A program made the position numbers and the translations under genes. Positions 38,332 through 46,865 of a DNA stretch of 64,000 bases are shown piece by piece. The stretch is from contig JABDAI010000003.1 in assembly GCA_013289195.1 (NCBI GenBank), positions 1-64,000 on the forward strand, in the 5' to 3' direction. Position 1 is the stretch's first letter. Every line of letters begins with the position of its first letter. Under the pieces are notes generated by a model. The model searched no databases. It had not been told where the DNA came from and was given only the letters and a program-made list of their open reading frames with translations. The DNA is from Verrucomicrobiota bacterium (lineage in GTDB: Bacteria > Verrucomicrobiota > Verrucomicrobiae > Opitutales > CG1-02-43-26).

Positions 38332-38823
38332 ATGAATAATAACCAAGAAGTAATAATCTCGGGTTCACATATGGACCTTACCGACATCCTTAAACAAACA
38401 GTAACTACGAAATTGCAAAGGCTACTACATCCTAATAATCGAATTGTCAGGATCCGTGTTGATCTTGCTTATCATCACAGAAAAGACTCTAAAGAAGAAT
38501 TTGCCGCCAAGGGCCATGTTGAGCTCGATGGTTCAAATATCAATTTGAACGACGAAGATAAAGTAGAAGCTACCTTAGATAAACTCATCGATAAGCATCA
38601 TAAAAAAGTTCTCAAAGCTCAATATACTGCAAAAGGCATTGTCGAAGTCCCCGGCACAGATATCATCGCTTCTGAAGATTCTGAAGATCTTTATAAATCT
38701 ATTGATAAGATGGTGGATAAACTCGAACGTCTTCTCCATGAACGCGCTAGTATCAATAAAGTCAAAAGAAATCACCCACATAATATTGATATCCCATCGA
38801 ATATTCCTAAAGCTGAGTCTTAA
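38332..38823 (+). CDS. hpf: ribosome hibernation factor HPF/RaiA-like with a duplicated half-domain
   Basis: HPF-type proteins bind the 30S decoding region and silence idle ribosomes. The N-terminal strand and helix (VIISGSHMDLTDILKQTV, then TKLQRLLHPNNRIVRIRVDL) are typical. What follows is unusual: residues 56-95 (EFAAKGHVELDG to the second helix) and residues 97-136 (QYTAKGIVEVPG to the helix SIDKMVDKLERLL) are two versions of the same strand-helix half, offset by 41 residues. A normal short HPF has one. The second version is closer to the family consensus (SEDLYKSIDKMVDKLE). There is no long-HPF dimerisation domain; the 27-residue tail is basic. The gene is divergent from the SDR gene. 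Confidence 0.8.
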   Translation: MNNNQEVIISGSHMDLTDILKQTVTTKLQRLLHPNNRIVRIRVDLAYHHRKDSKEEFAAKGHVELDGSNINLNDEDKVEATLDKLIDKHHKKVLKAQYTAKGIVEVPGTDIIASEDSEDLYKSIDKMVDKLERLLHERASINKVKRNHPHNIDIPSNIPKAES

Positions 38824-38846
38824 ATCTTAAATCTTAAATCTTAAAT
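38819..38846 (+). repeat. four tandem copies of CTTAAAT
   Basis: Four exact 7-base units begin in the last codon of hpf and run across its stop codon. They may be a slippage-prone microsatellite; changes in copy number would alter the hpf C-terminus only if they removed the first stop. Confidence 0.8.
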
Positions 38847-38854
38847 TTTAATAT

Positions 38855-38890
38855 TATAATGCATAATTCATTACTAAATTATGCATTATA
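38855..38890 (+). terminator. AT-rich hairpin after hpf
   Basis: TATAATGCATAATT (38855-38868) and its exact reverse complement (38877-38890) form a 14-bp stem with an 8-base loop. There is no T run, so it is either a weak terminator or an mRNA 3'-end stabiliser. Confidence 0.5.
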
Positions 38891-39057
38891 TAATTGACGA
38901 TTTTATTGAACAGGTTTAGAATTTTACTTATTGCATTCAAGGCCATTATTTATTGCTGATAACACGAAATCAGCCTCAGATTTTATTATTAATGGAATGC
39001 TTTCTACCGAAGTACAAATTCAAGAAATAAAGAAGAATTTTAATATACAAGTATCGA

Positions 39058-40308
39058 TTATTGACGTATACCGCATTCATTGGATAGGCATACAGAAGTC
39101 TTACTTTTTAATAAAATAAATAATGCAATTATTGCTAATACAGCAATATAAATACTACTTAACCATAATGAAGCGTATTTTTGATAAAAAAACAAACATA
39201 TCGGTACACATGCATTGAAAAAAATGCCGATGGCAAACGCAGTGCTAATGGCTGTAATGCGGCATCTTTTATTGGGATGAGACTGTTCAACCACCCAACT
39301 GTGAATTGGGCCGATATAAATACAAGCACAAAGAGTTAAAAGTAGGCGAATAATAAAAGGCATAGAATGAAAAAATGAAATGAAAATGAAAATGAAACAT
39401 AGAAATGCGATAAGCCCAAAACACATTGTTGATTTAATTTTATATTTATCAGAAAAATAGCCTGTAATCAGTAATCCAACCCCATAAACAATTAAACAGA
39501 AAAAAGTTTCCAATTGAGAGTTACTGGTAGCGCTGTCACTATATATTAATGGAAGGAAAATAAAGGTATAAGCATAGATGGAATGAAAAAATCCTGTAAC
39601 GAAAGTTATAGAAAAAATAATGGGAAAATTTTCTTTGATAAAATCAAAAGAAATAGATTTAAATTCATTCTTAAGATTAAATATGGGACTTTCTTTACAA
39701 TAAAATTTAAATCCGAGGCTAAGTAAACCTGTAAGAAGTCCAACAATAAAAACCGCTCTCCATGAAATAATAGTTTCAAAAGTAACGCTTAAAATCGACA
39801 AACCATTTGCTAACAATAATCCTAATACTGCAAAAAAGCAACTGATACCACTCATAAAGCCCTGATTTTCTGTAGAGCCATGTTCAAGAGAAAAAACGAT
39901 TGAGCTATAATATTCTCCGGCCGAGAAAAAAAATTGTAAACTTAGAAGGATAAAAAAAAATATCCAAGTATAGTTAGAAAGAATGTTGATAGGAAGAAAA
40001 GCGATCGCTCCGGTAACCACAGCAAGACCAAAACTTGATGAAATACAAGCTGCACGCCGCCCTTTAGCATCACCAATATGTCCATAATACCACGCCCCTA
40101 AAGGGTACATTACAAAAGACCCTAAAAATATAAGCATATAAGTGAGAAAAACGCTGTTTTCTTGGACAGAGTCTTTAAAAAGTAATGGAGCTAAGATGGG
40201 TGCCATAAATACAAACAAAGACATATTATAAGCTTCGGAAAAGCTAGATGAAAATCCGAGCCAACTTTCTCGAGGAATAGAAAATAATTTGCTATTGAAT
40301 AAGCTCAT
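39058..40308 (-). CDS. MFS transporter, ProP/MHS-like
   Basis: This 416-residue membrane protein has about twelve hydrophobic helices of the major facilitator superfamily. The loop 2-3 motif is GHIGDAKGRRAACI, and a second related loop, GYFSDKYKIKST, follows helix 8. The wording resembles the metabolite:H+ symporter (ProP/shikimate/citrate) group, which is frequent in intracellular bacteria, but the substrate is unknown. I start it at the ATG at 40308, which overlaps the preceding gene by 17 bases. A start at 40386 would overlap it by 95 and add an unlikely basic tail. Confidence 0.82.
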   Translation of the reverse strand: MSLFNSKLFSIPRESWLGFSSSFSEAYNMSLFVFMAPILAPLLFKDSVQENSVFLTYMLIFLGSFVMYPLGAWYYGHIGDAKGRRAACISSSFGLAVVTGAIAFLPINILSNYTWIFFFILLSLQFFFSAGEYYSSIVFSLEHGSTENQGFMSGISCFFAVLGLLLANGLSILSVTFETIISWRAVFIVGLLTGLLSLGFKFYCKESPIFNLKNEFKSISFDFIKENFPIIFSITFVTGFFHSIYAYTFIFLPLIYSDSATSNSQLETFFCLIVYGVGLLITGYFSDKYKIKSTMCFGLIAFLCFIFIFISFFHSMPFIIRLLLTLCACIYIGPIHSWVVEQSHPNKRCRITAISTAFAIGIFFNACVPICLFFYQKYASLWLSSIYIAVLAIIALFILLKSKTSVCLSNECGIRQ

Positions 40309-41242
40309 GTGATTGGATGCGTGTTTGCAAATTTTTAAAAATTTCTTCCGTTGTTTCATCCTCAATTTCTTGAAAAGCAATGACACTAAGTTCAGGAAGT
40401 GCGGCTGGAAAATTCAACGTAACTCCATGCGCAATATATCGACAAGTAAAAAAAATTAGTTTTTCCCCAAATGTAAGATTAACATTTTGATGTACTTTAA
40501 TACGATAATTTGTGCTAAAACTATTGCTACCAATATAATCACAATTGAAAGAAATTAAATTTTTGGGTAATGTCAAATTTGTGTCCTGCACAATGACGAG
40601 ACAGGAGAAAAATTTTAAGCTCTCGGGAAGCTTTAATAGGGTAAAATCCCAAAAGGATCCACAAGAAAAAGAAATTAAATTTTCATAAAATTTGATAGTT
40701 ACATTCCGTTTCATTGGCCCCTCACAAGCAAAAAACTTTAATTCTTTCGGAAAAGAAAGCGTTACATTATCTTCTATACCCTTACAAGAGAATGAAATGA
40801 GGTTTTGCGCTAAATCTAAGATTCTTTGGATATTGTTAGTAATCAAAGGTACAATTTTATCAAATTGAATAGATTCGATATATTTGAAATACAGTTCATA
40901 CATAACGAGATTTTGAACATTCGCTGCAGTTTTTATGTCTTTTATTTCAATTTTTAAGTTCTTTTCTTGGGCAAAAGCCATTTTTTTATTTTCAGGATCT
41001 GATAAGTCAACCGAATATACGACAACCCGAATTTTATCAGAATTGATGATTGGGTCAGGAAAGCACTTACTTAATGATCTCATCTTTAATGGTTGATATT
41101 TTGCAACTTCCCAAAATATATCTAAACTATCAAATAGTCTATGATTGATCGTTTGCTGAGTACTTACTGATGGATCTAAGTTTTTAATATTATTTCCTTG
41201 AGCAGGTGGTAACAACAAATTGTTTTTATTTATGTGTTTCAT
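40292..41242 (-). CDS. LRR-like repeat protein with a possible F-box
   Basis: This 316-residue protein of unknown role has at least six imperfect repeats of about 21 residues after residue 140. They follow the pattern L-I/K-F-F/S-x-C, then about six residues, then xVTLxFPKE/N (for example LISFSCKGIEDNVTLSFPKE and LKFFSCLVIVQDTNLTLPKN). A Phe-Ser/Phe-Cys triplet is kept in nearly every unit. Residues 37-61 (FDSLDIFWEVA, PLKMRSLSKCF) match the pattern of a degenerate F-box. The repeat class recalls the larger proteins at 55682-59219. No signal peptide. It overlaps the MFS gene start. Confidence 0.6.
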   Translation of the reverse strand: MKHINKNNLLLPPAQGNNIKNLDPSVSTQQTINHRLFDSLDIFWEVAKYQPLKMRSLSKCFPDPIINSDKIRVVVYSVDLSDPENKKMAFAQEKNLKIEIKDIKTAANVQNLVMYELYFKYIESIQFDKIVPLITNNIQRILDLAQNLISFSCKGIEDNVTLSFPKELKFFACEGPMKRNVTIKFYENLISFSCGSFWDFTLLKLPESLKFFSCLVIVQDTNLTLPKNLISFNCDYIGSNSFSTNYRIKVHQNVNLTFGEKLIFFTCRYIAHGVTLNFPAALPELSVIAFQEIEDETTEEIFKNLQTRIQSHELIQ

Positions 41243-41287
41243 TTTTTTAATGAATCGATGTTTTTTAAGTTTTTTGTATAATTAATT

Positions 41288-42097
41288 TTACTCCCAAATA
41301 TCATAAAAGTGATTCACTGGCCCTTGCCCATGGCCAATCTCATAATTGGCCCCTGATTTTAAAGCTCCAGTCAGATATTCCTTTGCACGCTTTACTGCTT
41401 CAGGTATATTACATCCACGCGCCAGTAAAGCTGCAATAGCAGCAGAAAAAGTGCAACCTGTTCCGTGAGTATTGATCGTATCGATACGTTCAGAACTATA
41501 CCAATAGATCGATTCGTCAGCATATAAACAGTCGTCACTTAAGTGACTTTGCATATGGCCTCCTTTCACTACAACAGCTTTTGCCCCCATGAAGGAAAGT
41601 TCTTTTGCTGCATTTTCCATATCCAATTTAGAAACAATTCTTCTATTCAATAAATCTTCCGCTTCAGGAATATTTGGAGTTATAATAGTAGCCAGTGGCA
41701 AAATGAGTTCCTTAAGCGCCACAACAGCCCCTTCATATAATAAACGGTCTCCACTTTTAGCTACCATAACAGGATCCACTACGATGATGGGTGGATGATA
41801 TTGTTTCAAAGCATGAGCAACAACTTCTATGATTTCCGGACGATGGAGCATCCCAATTTTAACAGCATCTACGCCAATATCCTCAAATAAAGAATCCATT
41901 TGTTCTTTAATGCACTGGATATCAATTTCATAAATTGACCTCACTCCTTGAGTATTTTGGACAGGTAGAGCCGTCAAAACTGTCATACTATAACAACCTA
42001 AAGCTGAAAAAGTCTTTAAATCAGCTTGAATCCCAGCCCCTCCACTGCCATCAAAACCTGCTATACTTAATGCTCTTTTGTATTTTTTCTTTTCCAT
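41288..42097 (-). CDS. thiD: hydroxymethylpyrimidine/phosphomethylpyrimidine kinase
   Basis: ThiD phosphorylates HMP and HMP-phosphate to HMP diphosphate, the pyrimidine half of thiamine. The 269-residue ribokinase-like fold is complete. GSGGAGIQAD is at 17-26, VVVDPVMVAKSGDRLL is central, and the anion-hole motif HGTGCTFSAAIAA lies near 210. It is the last gene of the thiE-thiL-thiD operon, 33 bases after thiL. No thiC or thiG is in the window, so pyrimidine and thiazole may be made elsewhere or salvaged. Confidence 0.95.
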   Translation of the reverse strand: MEKKKYKRALSIAGFDGSGGAGIQADLKTFSALGCYSMTVLTALPVQNTQGVRSIYEIDIQCIKEQMDSLFEDIGVDAVKIGMLHRPEIIEVVAHALKQYHPPIIVVDPVMVAKSGDRLLYEGAVVALKELILPLATIITPNIPEAEDLLNRRIVSKLDMENAAKELSFMGAKAVVVKGGHMQSHLSDDCLYADESIYWYSSERIDTINTHGTGCTFSAAIAALLARGCNIPEAVKRAKEYLTGALKSGANYEIGHGQGPVNHFYDIWE

Positions 42098-42130
42098 TTC
42101 TTTTTTTATTTTTTGATAAATCTTTCTTTT

Positions 42131-43120
42131 TTATTGCTCCTTAAAGTGAACATAGGATTTTGACTCAATTTTTACATTTTGACCTTTTTGAAGGTAAGTA
42201 ACACCCGTACCAGATTTTACCGATCCAATTACATAAAGTGGACAGGAGAATTTTTTTATGAATTCATTATTTAATCGTTCAAATTCAACTGGATCTACCG
42301 TCAACAATAAACAATATTCCTCCCCTGATACAACCGCCTGCTCCGACGCATTCCAATGATGTGTTTTTGCAAACTCAAGGAAATCTTCCGACATAGGGAT
42401 TTGCTCCAGTACGACTTCAGCTCCTTTACTAGAGGCTAACATCATGCGTGCAAGATCTTGATCAACTCCATCAGAAAGATCCATCATCGCATGGACTGCG
42501 ATTTGCTTGCCAAGCCAAAGCCCTTGCTTATACTGTGCTTTGGGCTTACAATGTTTTTGAGTAAGTCTATTTGTTTTACCTTCCATTAAGGAATGAAATC
42601 CAGCTAGCGAATCCCCAATAGGACTTGTGAGACAGATTTTGTCCCCTATTTGCGCCCCTTTACGGTATTTTATATCCGATTTATTAATTTCACCTACAAT
42701 AGTAAAATTAATAAAAATCTCATTTTTAGAACCCGTAGTATCCCCACCTATTAAAAAGACCCTCGCCTCTGAACAAGCCTCTTGCACACCTTCAAGATAC
42801 TTTTTAAGCCAAGATTCTTCTACATCACTCGGTAATGCAATAGACATAAGGAGATACAGACTTCGTCCACCCATTGCAGCGATATCACTTACATTGACCA
42901 TTACAGCTTTATAACCCAAATCTTCCGGTGCAATTTTATCTTTCAAGAAATGGCATCCTTCTGTTAGAGAATCAGTACTTAATAATAAAAGCTTATCCCG
43001 AGTATAAGGAATGACTGCGCAATCATCTTCTATACCTATAACATCTTTTGGAAGATCTTGATTCATTTTTTCCTTAATCATTTGTATAAAGGGATCTTCA
43101 CCAATTTGAGAAATTTTCAT
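42131..43120 (-). CDS. thiL: thiamine-monophosphate kinase
   Basis: ThiL makes thiamine pyrophosphate, the active cofactor, from thiamine monophosphate. This 329-residue PurM-like protein shows the family motifs GIEDDCAVI near 24, STDSLTEGCHFL near 49, VNVSDIAAMGG near 76 and IGGDTTGS near 120. MDLSDGVDQDLARM lies in the second half. The gene lies 24 bases after thiE and shares its TPP riboswitch control. Confidence 0.96.
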   Translation of the reverse strand: MKISQIGEDPFIQMIKEKMNQDLPKDVIGIEDDCAVIPYTRDKLLLLSTDSLTEGCHFLKDKIAPEDLGYKAVMVNVSDIAAMGGRSLYLLMSIALPSDVEESWLKKYLEGVQEACSEARVFLIGGDTTGSKNEIFINFTIVGEINKSDIKYRKGAQIGDKICLTSPIGDSLAGFHSLMEGKTNRLTQKHCKPKAQYKQGLWLGKQIAVHAMMDLSDGVDQDLARMMLASSKGAEVVLEQIPMSEDFLEFAKTHHWNASEQAVVSGEEYCLLLTVDPVEFERLNNEFIKKFSCPLYVIGSVKSGTGVTYLQKGQNVKIESKSYVHFKEQ

Positions 43121-43144
43121 GTTTTTTTTAACCAGTTTAGTGTT

Positions 43145-43807
43145 TTAATTAATTTTTTTAGTTCTTAAGTCCTTAACTTTCATAATCTTAGAATGAAACT
43201 CTTGTGCTGCCAAAAAAGGAGATTCTGCATAAAAGATTGCAGATATTACTGCCACACCCGTTGCTCCGGAGGAAATAATATTTGGAACATTATTACTATT
43301 AATCCCTCCGATCCCAACTACTGGGTATTTTGAAATTCTACATAACTCTTTTAATCCTTTTAGCCCCCAAGGAGCTGCAGTATTGAGTTTTGAAGGAGTT
43401 GCAAATATAGGACTTGCTGCAATATAATCAATATCCAATAATCCAGCCGCTCGAGCCTGTTCCATCGTTTCAACAGATAATCCAATAATGGCCTTTTTAC
43501 CTAGCATTTGACGTGCTTTTTCTACAGAAGCATCTGATTGACCTAAATGGACACCCTCAGCTCCAATTTCTAAAGCCACCTCAATGGCATCATTGATAAT
43601 TAACGGAATCTGTTTTCCTTTAAGTTGTAAACGTTCTTTAAGACTTCTGCCAATTTTTATAAATTCCTTTTGAGAAATTTCCTTTTCTCGGAGCTGAATA
43701 ACCGTCACTCCACCTTCAATTGCCTGTTCGATAATTGAACAAAAAGTCTCCCAGGGAAGCTTACCACGATTGGTAACTAAATATAATGTTAAATCTAAGT
43801 TTTTCAT
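43145..43807 (-). CDS. thiE: thiamine-phosphate synthase
   Basis: ThiE joins HMP diphosphate with thiazole phosphate to give thiamine monophosphate. This 220-residue TIM barrel has VIQLREKEIS near 35, INDAIEVALEIGAEGVHLGQ near 71 and VGIGGINSNNVPNIISSGA near 162. It heads thiE-thiL-thiD. Its ATG directly follows the P1 stem of a TPP riboswitch (43808-43886), so ligand binding can hide the start region. Confidence 0.96.
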   Translation of the reverse strand: MKNLDLTLYLVTNRGKLPWETFCSIIEQAIEGGVTVIQLREKEISQKEFIKIGRSLKERLQLKGKQIPLIINDAIEVALEIGAEGVHLGQSDASVEKARQMLGKKAIIGLSVETMEQARAAGLLDIDYIAASPIFATPSKLNTAAPWGLKGLKELCRISKYPVVGIGGINSNNVPNIISSGATGVAVISAIFYAESPFLAAQEFHSKIMKVKDLRTKKIN

Positions 43808-43886
43808 CTCACCGTTTCTACGCCAGTATTACCTGGATCAGATATTAGGAGTAATTCTCAGCCAACTGACGTTAGCACCTCCCGTG
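43808..43886 (-). promoter_or_regulatory. TPP riboswitch (THI element)
   Basis: On the minus strand the conserved parts are all present. GGGAGGTGC is at the 5' side, GGCTGAGA at 43856-43863 binds the pyrimidine, and CTGATCCAGGTAATACTGGCGTAG lies at 43818-43841. A short P1 stem (TCAC with GTGA) closes it, and the last base precedes the thiE ATG. With no expression platform between aptamer and gene, control is most likely at translation start. Confidence 0.93.
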
Positions 43887-43971
43887 ATTGAAATACAATA
43901 ATATAGAAAAAATAATCAAACTGTCAATCGCAAGATTGCAATTTCTCAAAGTTTTTATAACATTGTTACAA

Positions 43972-44116
43972 TAGACTTCTTTCGAAACTAAGTATTTTGC
44001 TCTATAGTAAGGAAAAAATTTGTAAGGGACCGGAGTGTATACAAAAATACATGAGGATCCCGAATAAATTTTTGACGCCGCTATAGAGCAAAAGAGTTGG
44101 TTTCGAAAGAAGTCTA
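43972..44116. mobile_element. 145-bp MITE-like element, copy 2
   Basis: It has the same length and the same perfect 17-base terminal inverted repeats as the copy at 6829-6973, with four base differences. TA flanks both ends. It fills most of the space between the thiE riboswitch and mnmA; its right end is 11 bases before the mnmA ATG, so the mnmA leader is largely element sequence. Confidence 0.85.
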
Positions 44117-44127
44117 ATACAAATAAA

Positions 44128-45201
44128 ATGAGAAAAATACTCGTAGCATTGTCAGGAGGTGTGGATAGTTCAGTCGCTGCTTTAAATTTAAGAAATGCAG
44201 GATTTGACATCTCTTGTGCCTATATCAAAACCTGGATCAATGAAGAAGAAAGCGATCTTTTCGCTGACTGTCCTTGGCAAGAAGAAATTAAACACGCCGA
44301 AGCTGCTGCAAAACACTTAGGTATCCCCTTTGAAGTTATTAACCTAATTAAAGATTATAGAGAACGCGTCGTACACTATCTTGTTGAAGGCTATAGAAAC
44401 GGTATCACCCCCAATCCCGATATTATGTGTAATCGTGAAATGAAATTTGGAGTTTTTTTAGACTACGCACTCAAAGAAGGATTCGACGGCATTGCCACAG
44501 GACATTATTGTAGACGGCAAGAAAATAGCAATGGAAGCTATGATATTTTAGAAGGCATCGATAAAAATAAAGATCAATCCTATTTTCTAACCTTCCTTAA
44601 ACAAGAACAATTGGCACATGCTGTTTTTCCTATTGGTCATTTAGAAAAAACTCAAGTCCGCCAAATTGCCAAGGAAAATGGCCTTCCCAATGCCGATAAA
44701 AAAGATAGCCAAGGAATCTGTTTTCTAGGTAAAGTTTCTATTAACAAATTCTTAAGTCAATATATTGAAGATAAACCCGGTTTAATCATTAATTTAGAAG
44801 GCAAAGTTCTAGGAAAACATAGAGGTTTACATCATTTTACGATAGGGCAGCGAAAAGGAATTGGTATTCCATCTAATACTGATTATAAAAACTATGTTGT
44901 AGTAGCCAAAAACTATAAGACGAATGAACTCCAAATTGCCTTTGATAGTATAGACGTCAAAGAACTCTACACGAAGACCGCCAAGATTAGAAACAAGAGT
45001 TTTATCAACCAAACTATTAATCAAAAAACGAAACTCTTAGCCAAGGCCAGATATCGCGATCCTTCCGTAGAAATTATTTTTACTCCTACCCCACAGGGAG
45101 CAGATATTGAATTCATTGAAACTCAAAGGGCTTTGGCCTTAGGTCAAATTTTAGGACTGTACGAAGGTGAAAGACTTCTAGGGGGAGGAGTATACTATTA
45201 A
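44128..45201 (+). CDS. mnmA: tRNA-specific 2-thiouridylase MnmA
   Basis: MnmA puts sulfur on U34 of the tRNAs for Lys, Glu and Gln. The PP-loop SGGVDSS is at 9-15. The catalytic cysteines are Cys101 in [12 protein letters not shown] and Cys198 in [20 protein letters not shown] and a C-terminal beta-barrel complete the 357-residue enzyme, a normal length. It stands alone on the plus strand. A MITE ends 11 bases before its start, and the promoter must lie in or beyond that element. Confidence 0.97.
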   Translation: MRKILVALSGGVDSSVAALNLRNAGFDISCAYIKTWINEEESDLFADCPWQEEIKHAEAAAKHLGIPFEVINLIKDYRERVVHYLVEGYRNGITPNPDIMCNREMKFGVFLDYALKEGFDGIATGHYCRRQENSNGSYDILEGIDKNKDQSYFLTFLKQEQLAHAVFPIGHLEKTQVRQIAKENGLPNADKKDSQGICFLGKVSINKFLSQYIEDKPGLIINLEGKVLGKHRGLHHFTIGQRKGIGIPSNTDYKNYVVVAKNYKTNELQIAFDSIDVKELYTKTAKIRNKSFINQTINQKTKLLAKARYRDPSVEIIFTPTPQGADIEFIETQRALALGQILGLYEGERLLGGGVYY

Positions 45202-45296
45202 AACTGAAATCCTATAAATTCATTACTTTATTTGACTCTATAAATTATTTATATTATTATTAAAAATAACAAAATAATTTAAAAATCAAAAATATA

Positions 45297-45740
45297 ATGA
45301 ATAAAAAAACATTAAAATCAATTTTGATTATTGCACTGAGTTTATTTCTAAGTTGTTCATTTACAATGAATGCAGCAGTAACTCTTGACAAGGAAAAAGT
45401 AGAGAAGGCTAAAATAGGACTTGCAAAATTACTAGCATACATGGAATGGGCCGAAGGACAGCTGCAACCTAAAGAACATGCAGAAGACGAGCTGACTGAA
45501 TCAAAAAGGATGCAAGTAAGCCATATTAAAAGAAATGCTCATCAGGCTTGGCATAGAATCGGCGCAGTTCAGAAAGATTTTTTAGAAAATAAGGATAAAC
45601 CTCAATTTAATGCTATTTTTGAGAAAGTAAAATCGCAGATCCAGAAAACTTTTGCTGATGCAGATTGGGATAAAAAAGAAAAAGAAGCTCTAGACGATAT
45701 AGAAAATGCGAAAAATGCCCTAATAGAGCTCTTTGGTTGA
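45297..45740 (+). CDS. small secreted helical protein
   Basis: This 147-residue protein is of unknown function. Residues 1-27 form a signal peptide (MNKKTLKS, hydrophobic core, MNAA). A Cys at 20 could be lipidated, but the lipobox is poor. The mature part is charged and helical, with KMQVSH-like amphipathic stretches such as RNAHQAWHRIGAVQKDF and an acidic C-terminal helix. It has no cysteines after processing. It lies alone between mnmA and fmt in an AT-rich stretch. Confidence 0.6.
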   Translation: MNKKTLKSILIIALSLFLSCSFTMNAAVTLDKEKVEKAKIGLAKLLAYMEWAEGQLQPKEHAEDELTESKRMQVSHIKRNAHQAWHRIGAVQKDFLENKDKPQFNAIFEKVKSQIQKTFADADWDKKEKEALDDIENAKNALIELFG

Positions 45741-45789
45741 GTTTATGACATATAATGATCATTTTATCACTTCAAATTGGAAATGGGTA

Positions 45790-46812
45790 TTACTTCGACT
45801 TCCAAGGAAAAGGTTCCTGACTCGTTAGCGGCGGCATTGGCCCATTTTCGATTTTCATAGACTCCCTTAATGGAAACCCACGCAGAAAGTCTCTTACATT
45901 TAACATCTTTCCCCCTGGACGTTGTAAGGAGATGATATCCAATATCCCCTGCCCTGTTGCAATCAAAAGTTTGTCTTTATTCAAAACTAGGGTCCCTGGA
46001 GACTGAGCGCTATTTGAACTAAAAAGATCAAAATCAGATTTCTCCTCTACCATTTTACAACTTCCTATTTTAATGACTGTTCCTTCTATCTTGAAAAATG
46101 CGCCAGGCCATGGATTGAATGCTCGGACTCTATTAGCCAGCTCTTTTGCAGGAGCATTGAAGTTTAGCCAGCCGTCTTCTTTATTGATTTTTCGAGTATA
46201 AGTTACTTTTGCTTCATCTTGTGGCTGAAACTGACATTTCCCTTCTAGTATATTTGGTAAATTGCGCTCAATCAAAGGAACCCCCGCTTCCGCCAGTTTT
46301 AAGCGTAAAGAACTACTCGTATCGGAAAGAGAAATATCAACGGCTTCTTTGTCAAGCATATCTCCGGCATCCATTTTCGCAATCATTTGCATCAAGGTAA
46401 TTCCAGTTACTGTTTCACCACACGCAATAGCAGTTTCCACAGGTGAGGCTCCTCGATAAGCTGGCAGTAAAGAACCATGAAAATTCAGCATGCCCAATGG
46501 AGGTGTGTTTAGAAAATCCTTCTTGATAATATGGCCATAGGCCCATACTAGCACTAGATCGATGTGTTCATTTCTTAGCCAGGAAAGTTCTTCTTCTGAA
46601 GGTTTTTCTGGCCTAAAAAGTTTTAGATTCTTTTCTAAAGCCCAGGAACTAATTTCATTAGGTGAAACTTTCTGTCCTCGACCTGACGGACGGTCAGGTT
46701 GGCTGATGATCCCACATAATTGGTAGTCTTTACCCGAACTCGAATGAAGGAAGTTTAATACGGGTAATGCAATCGGGTCAGAACCCATGAAGGCTATTTT
46801 TTTTGGTTTCAT
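45790..46812 (-). CDS. fmt: methionyl-tRNA formyltransferase
   Basis: Fmt formylates initiator Met-tRNA. The catalytic residues Asn110, His112 (NFHGSLLPAYRGASP) and Asp148 (KMDAGDML) are present. The N-terminal FMGSDPIALPVL and the C-terminal OB-like domain are complete at 340 residues. der lies 53 bases downstream on the same strand, so the two may be co-transcribed. Confidence 0.97.
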   Translation of the reverse strand: MKPKKIAFMGSDPIALPVLNFLHSSSGKDYQLCGIISQPDRPSGRGQKVSPNEISSWALEKNLKLFRPEKPSEEELSWLRNEHIDLVLVWAYGHIIKKDFLNTPPLGMLNFHGSLLPAYRGASPVETAIACGETVTGITLMQMIAKMDAGDMLDKEAVDISLSDTSSSLRLKLAEAGVPLIERNLPNILEGKCQFQPQDEAKVTYTRKINKEDGWLNFNAPAKELANRVRAFNPWPGAFFKIEGTVIKIGSCKMVEEKSDFDLFSSNSAQSPGTLVLNKDKLLIATGQGILDIISLQRPGGKMLNVRDFLRGFPLRESMKIENGPMPPLTSQEPFPWKSK

Positions 46813-46865
46813 TTTCTATGATTAGAGAGAGAAATTTCAAAAAAGAAAGCAAGAAATTGAAAAAT

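Noticed and set aside
38931..39119. A 62-codon frame beginning with TTG after hpf
   Set aside because: It has no ATG, overlaps the MFS gene end on the other strand and shows no family motif.
43872..44210. A minus-strand open frame across the second MITE
   Set aside because: It overlaps the start of mnmA on the opposite strand and lies mostly in the element; the similarity to the frame at 6828-7019 is only the shared MITE sequence.
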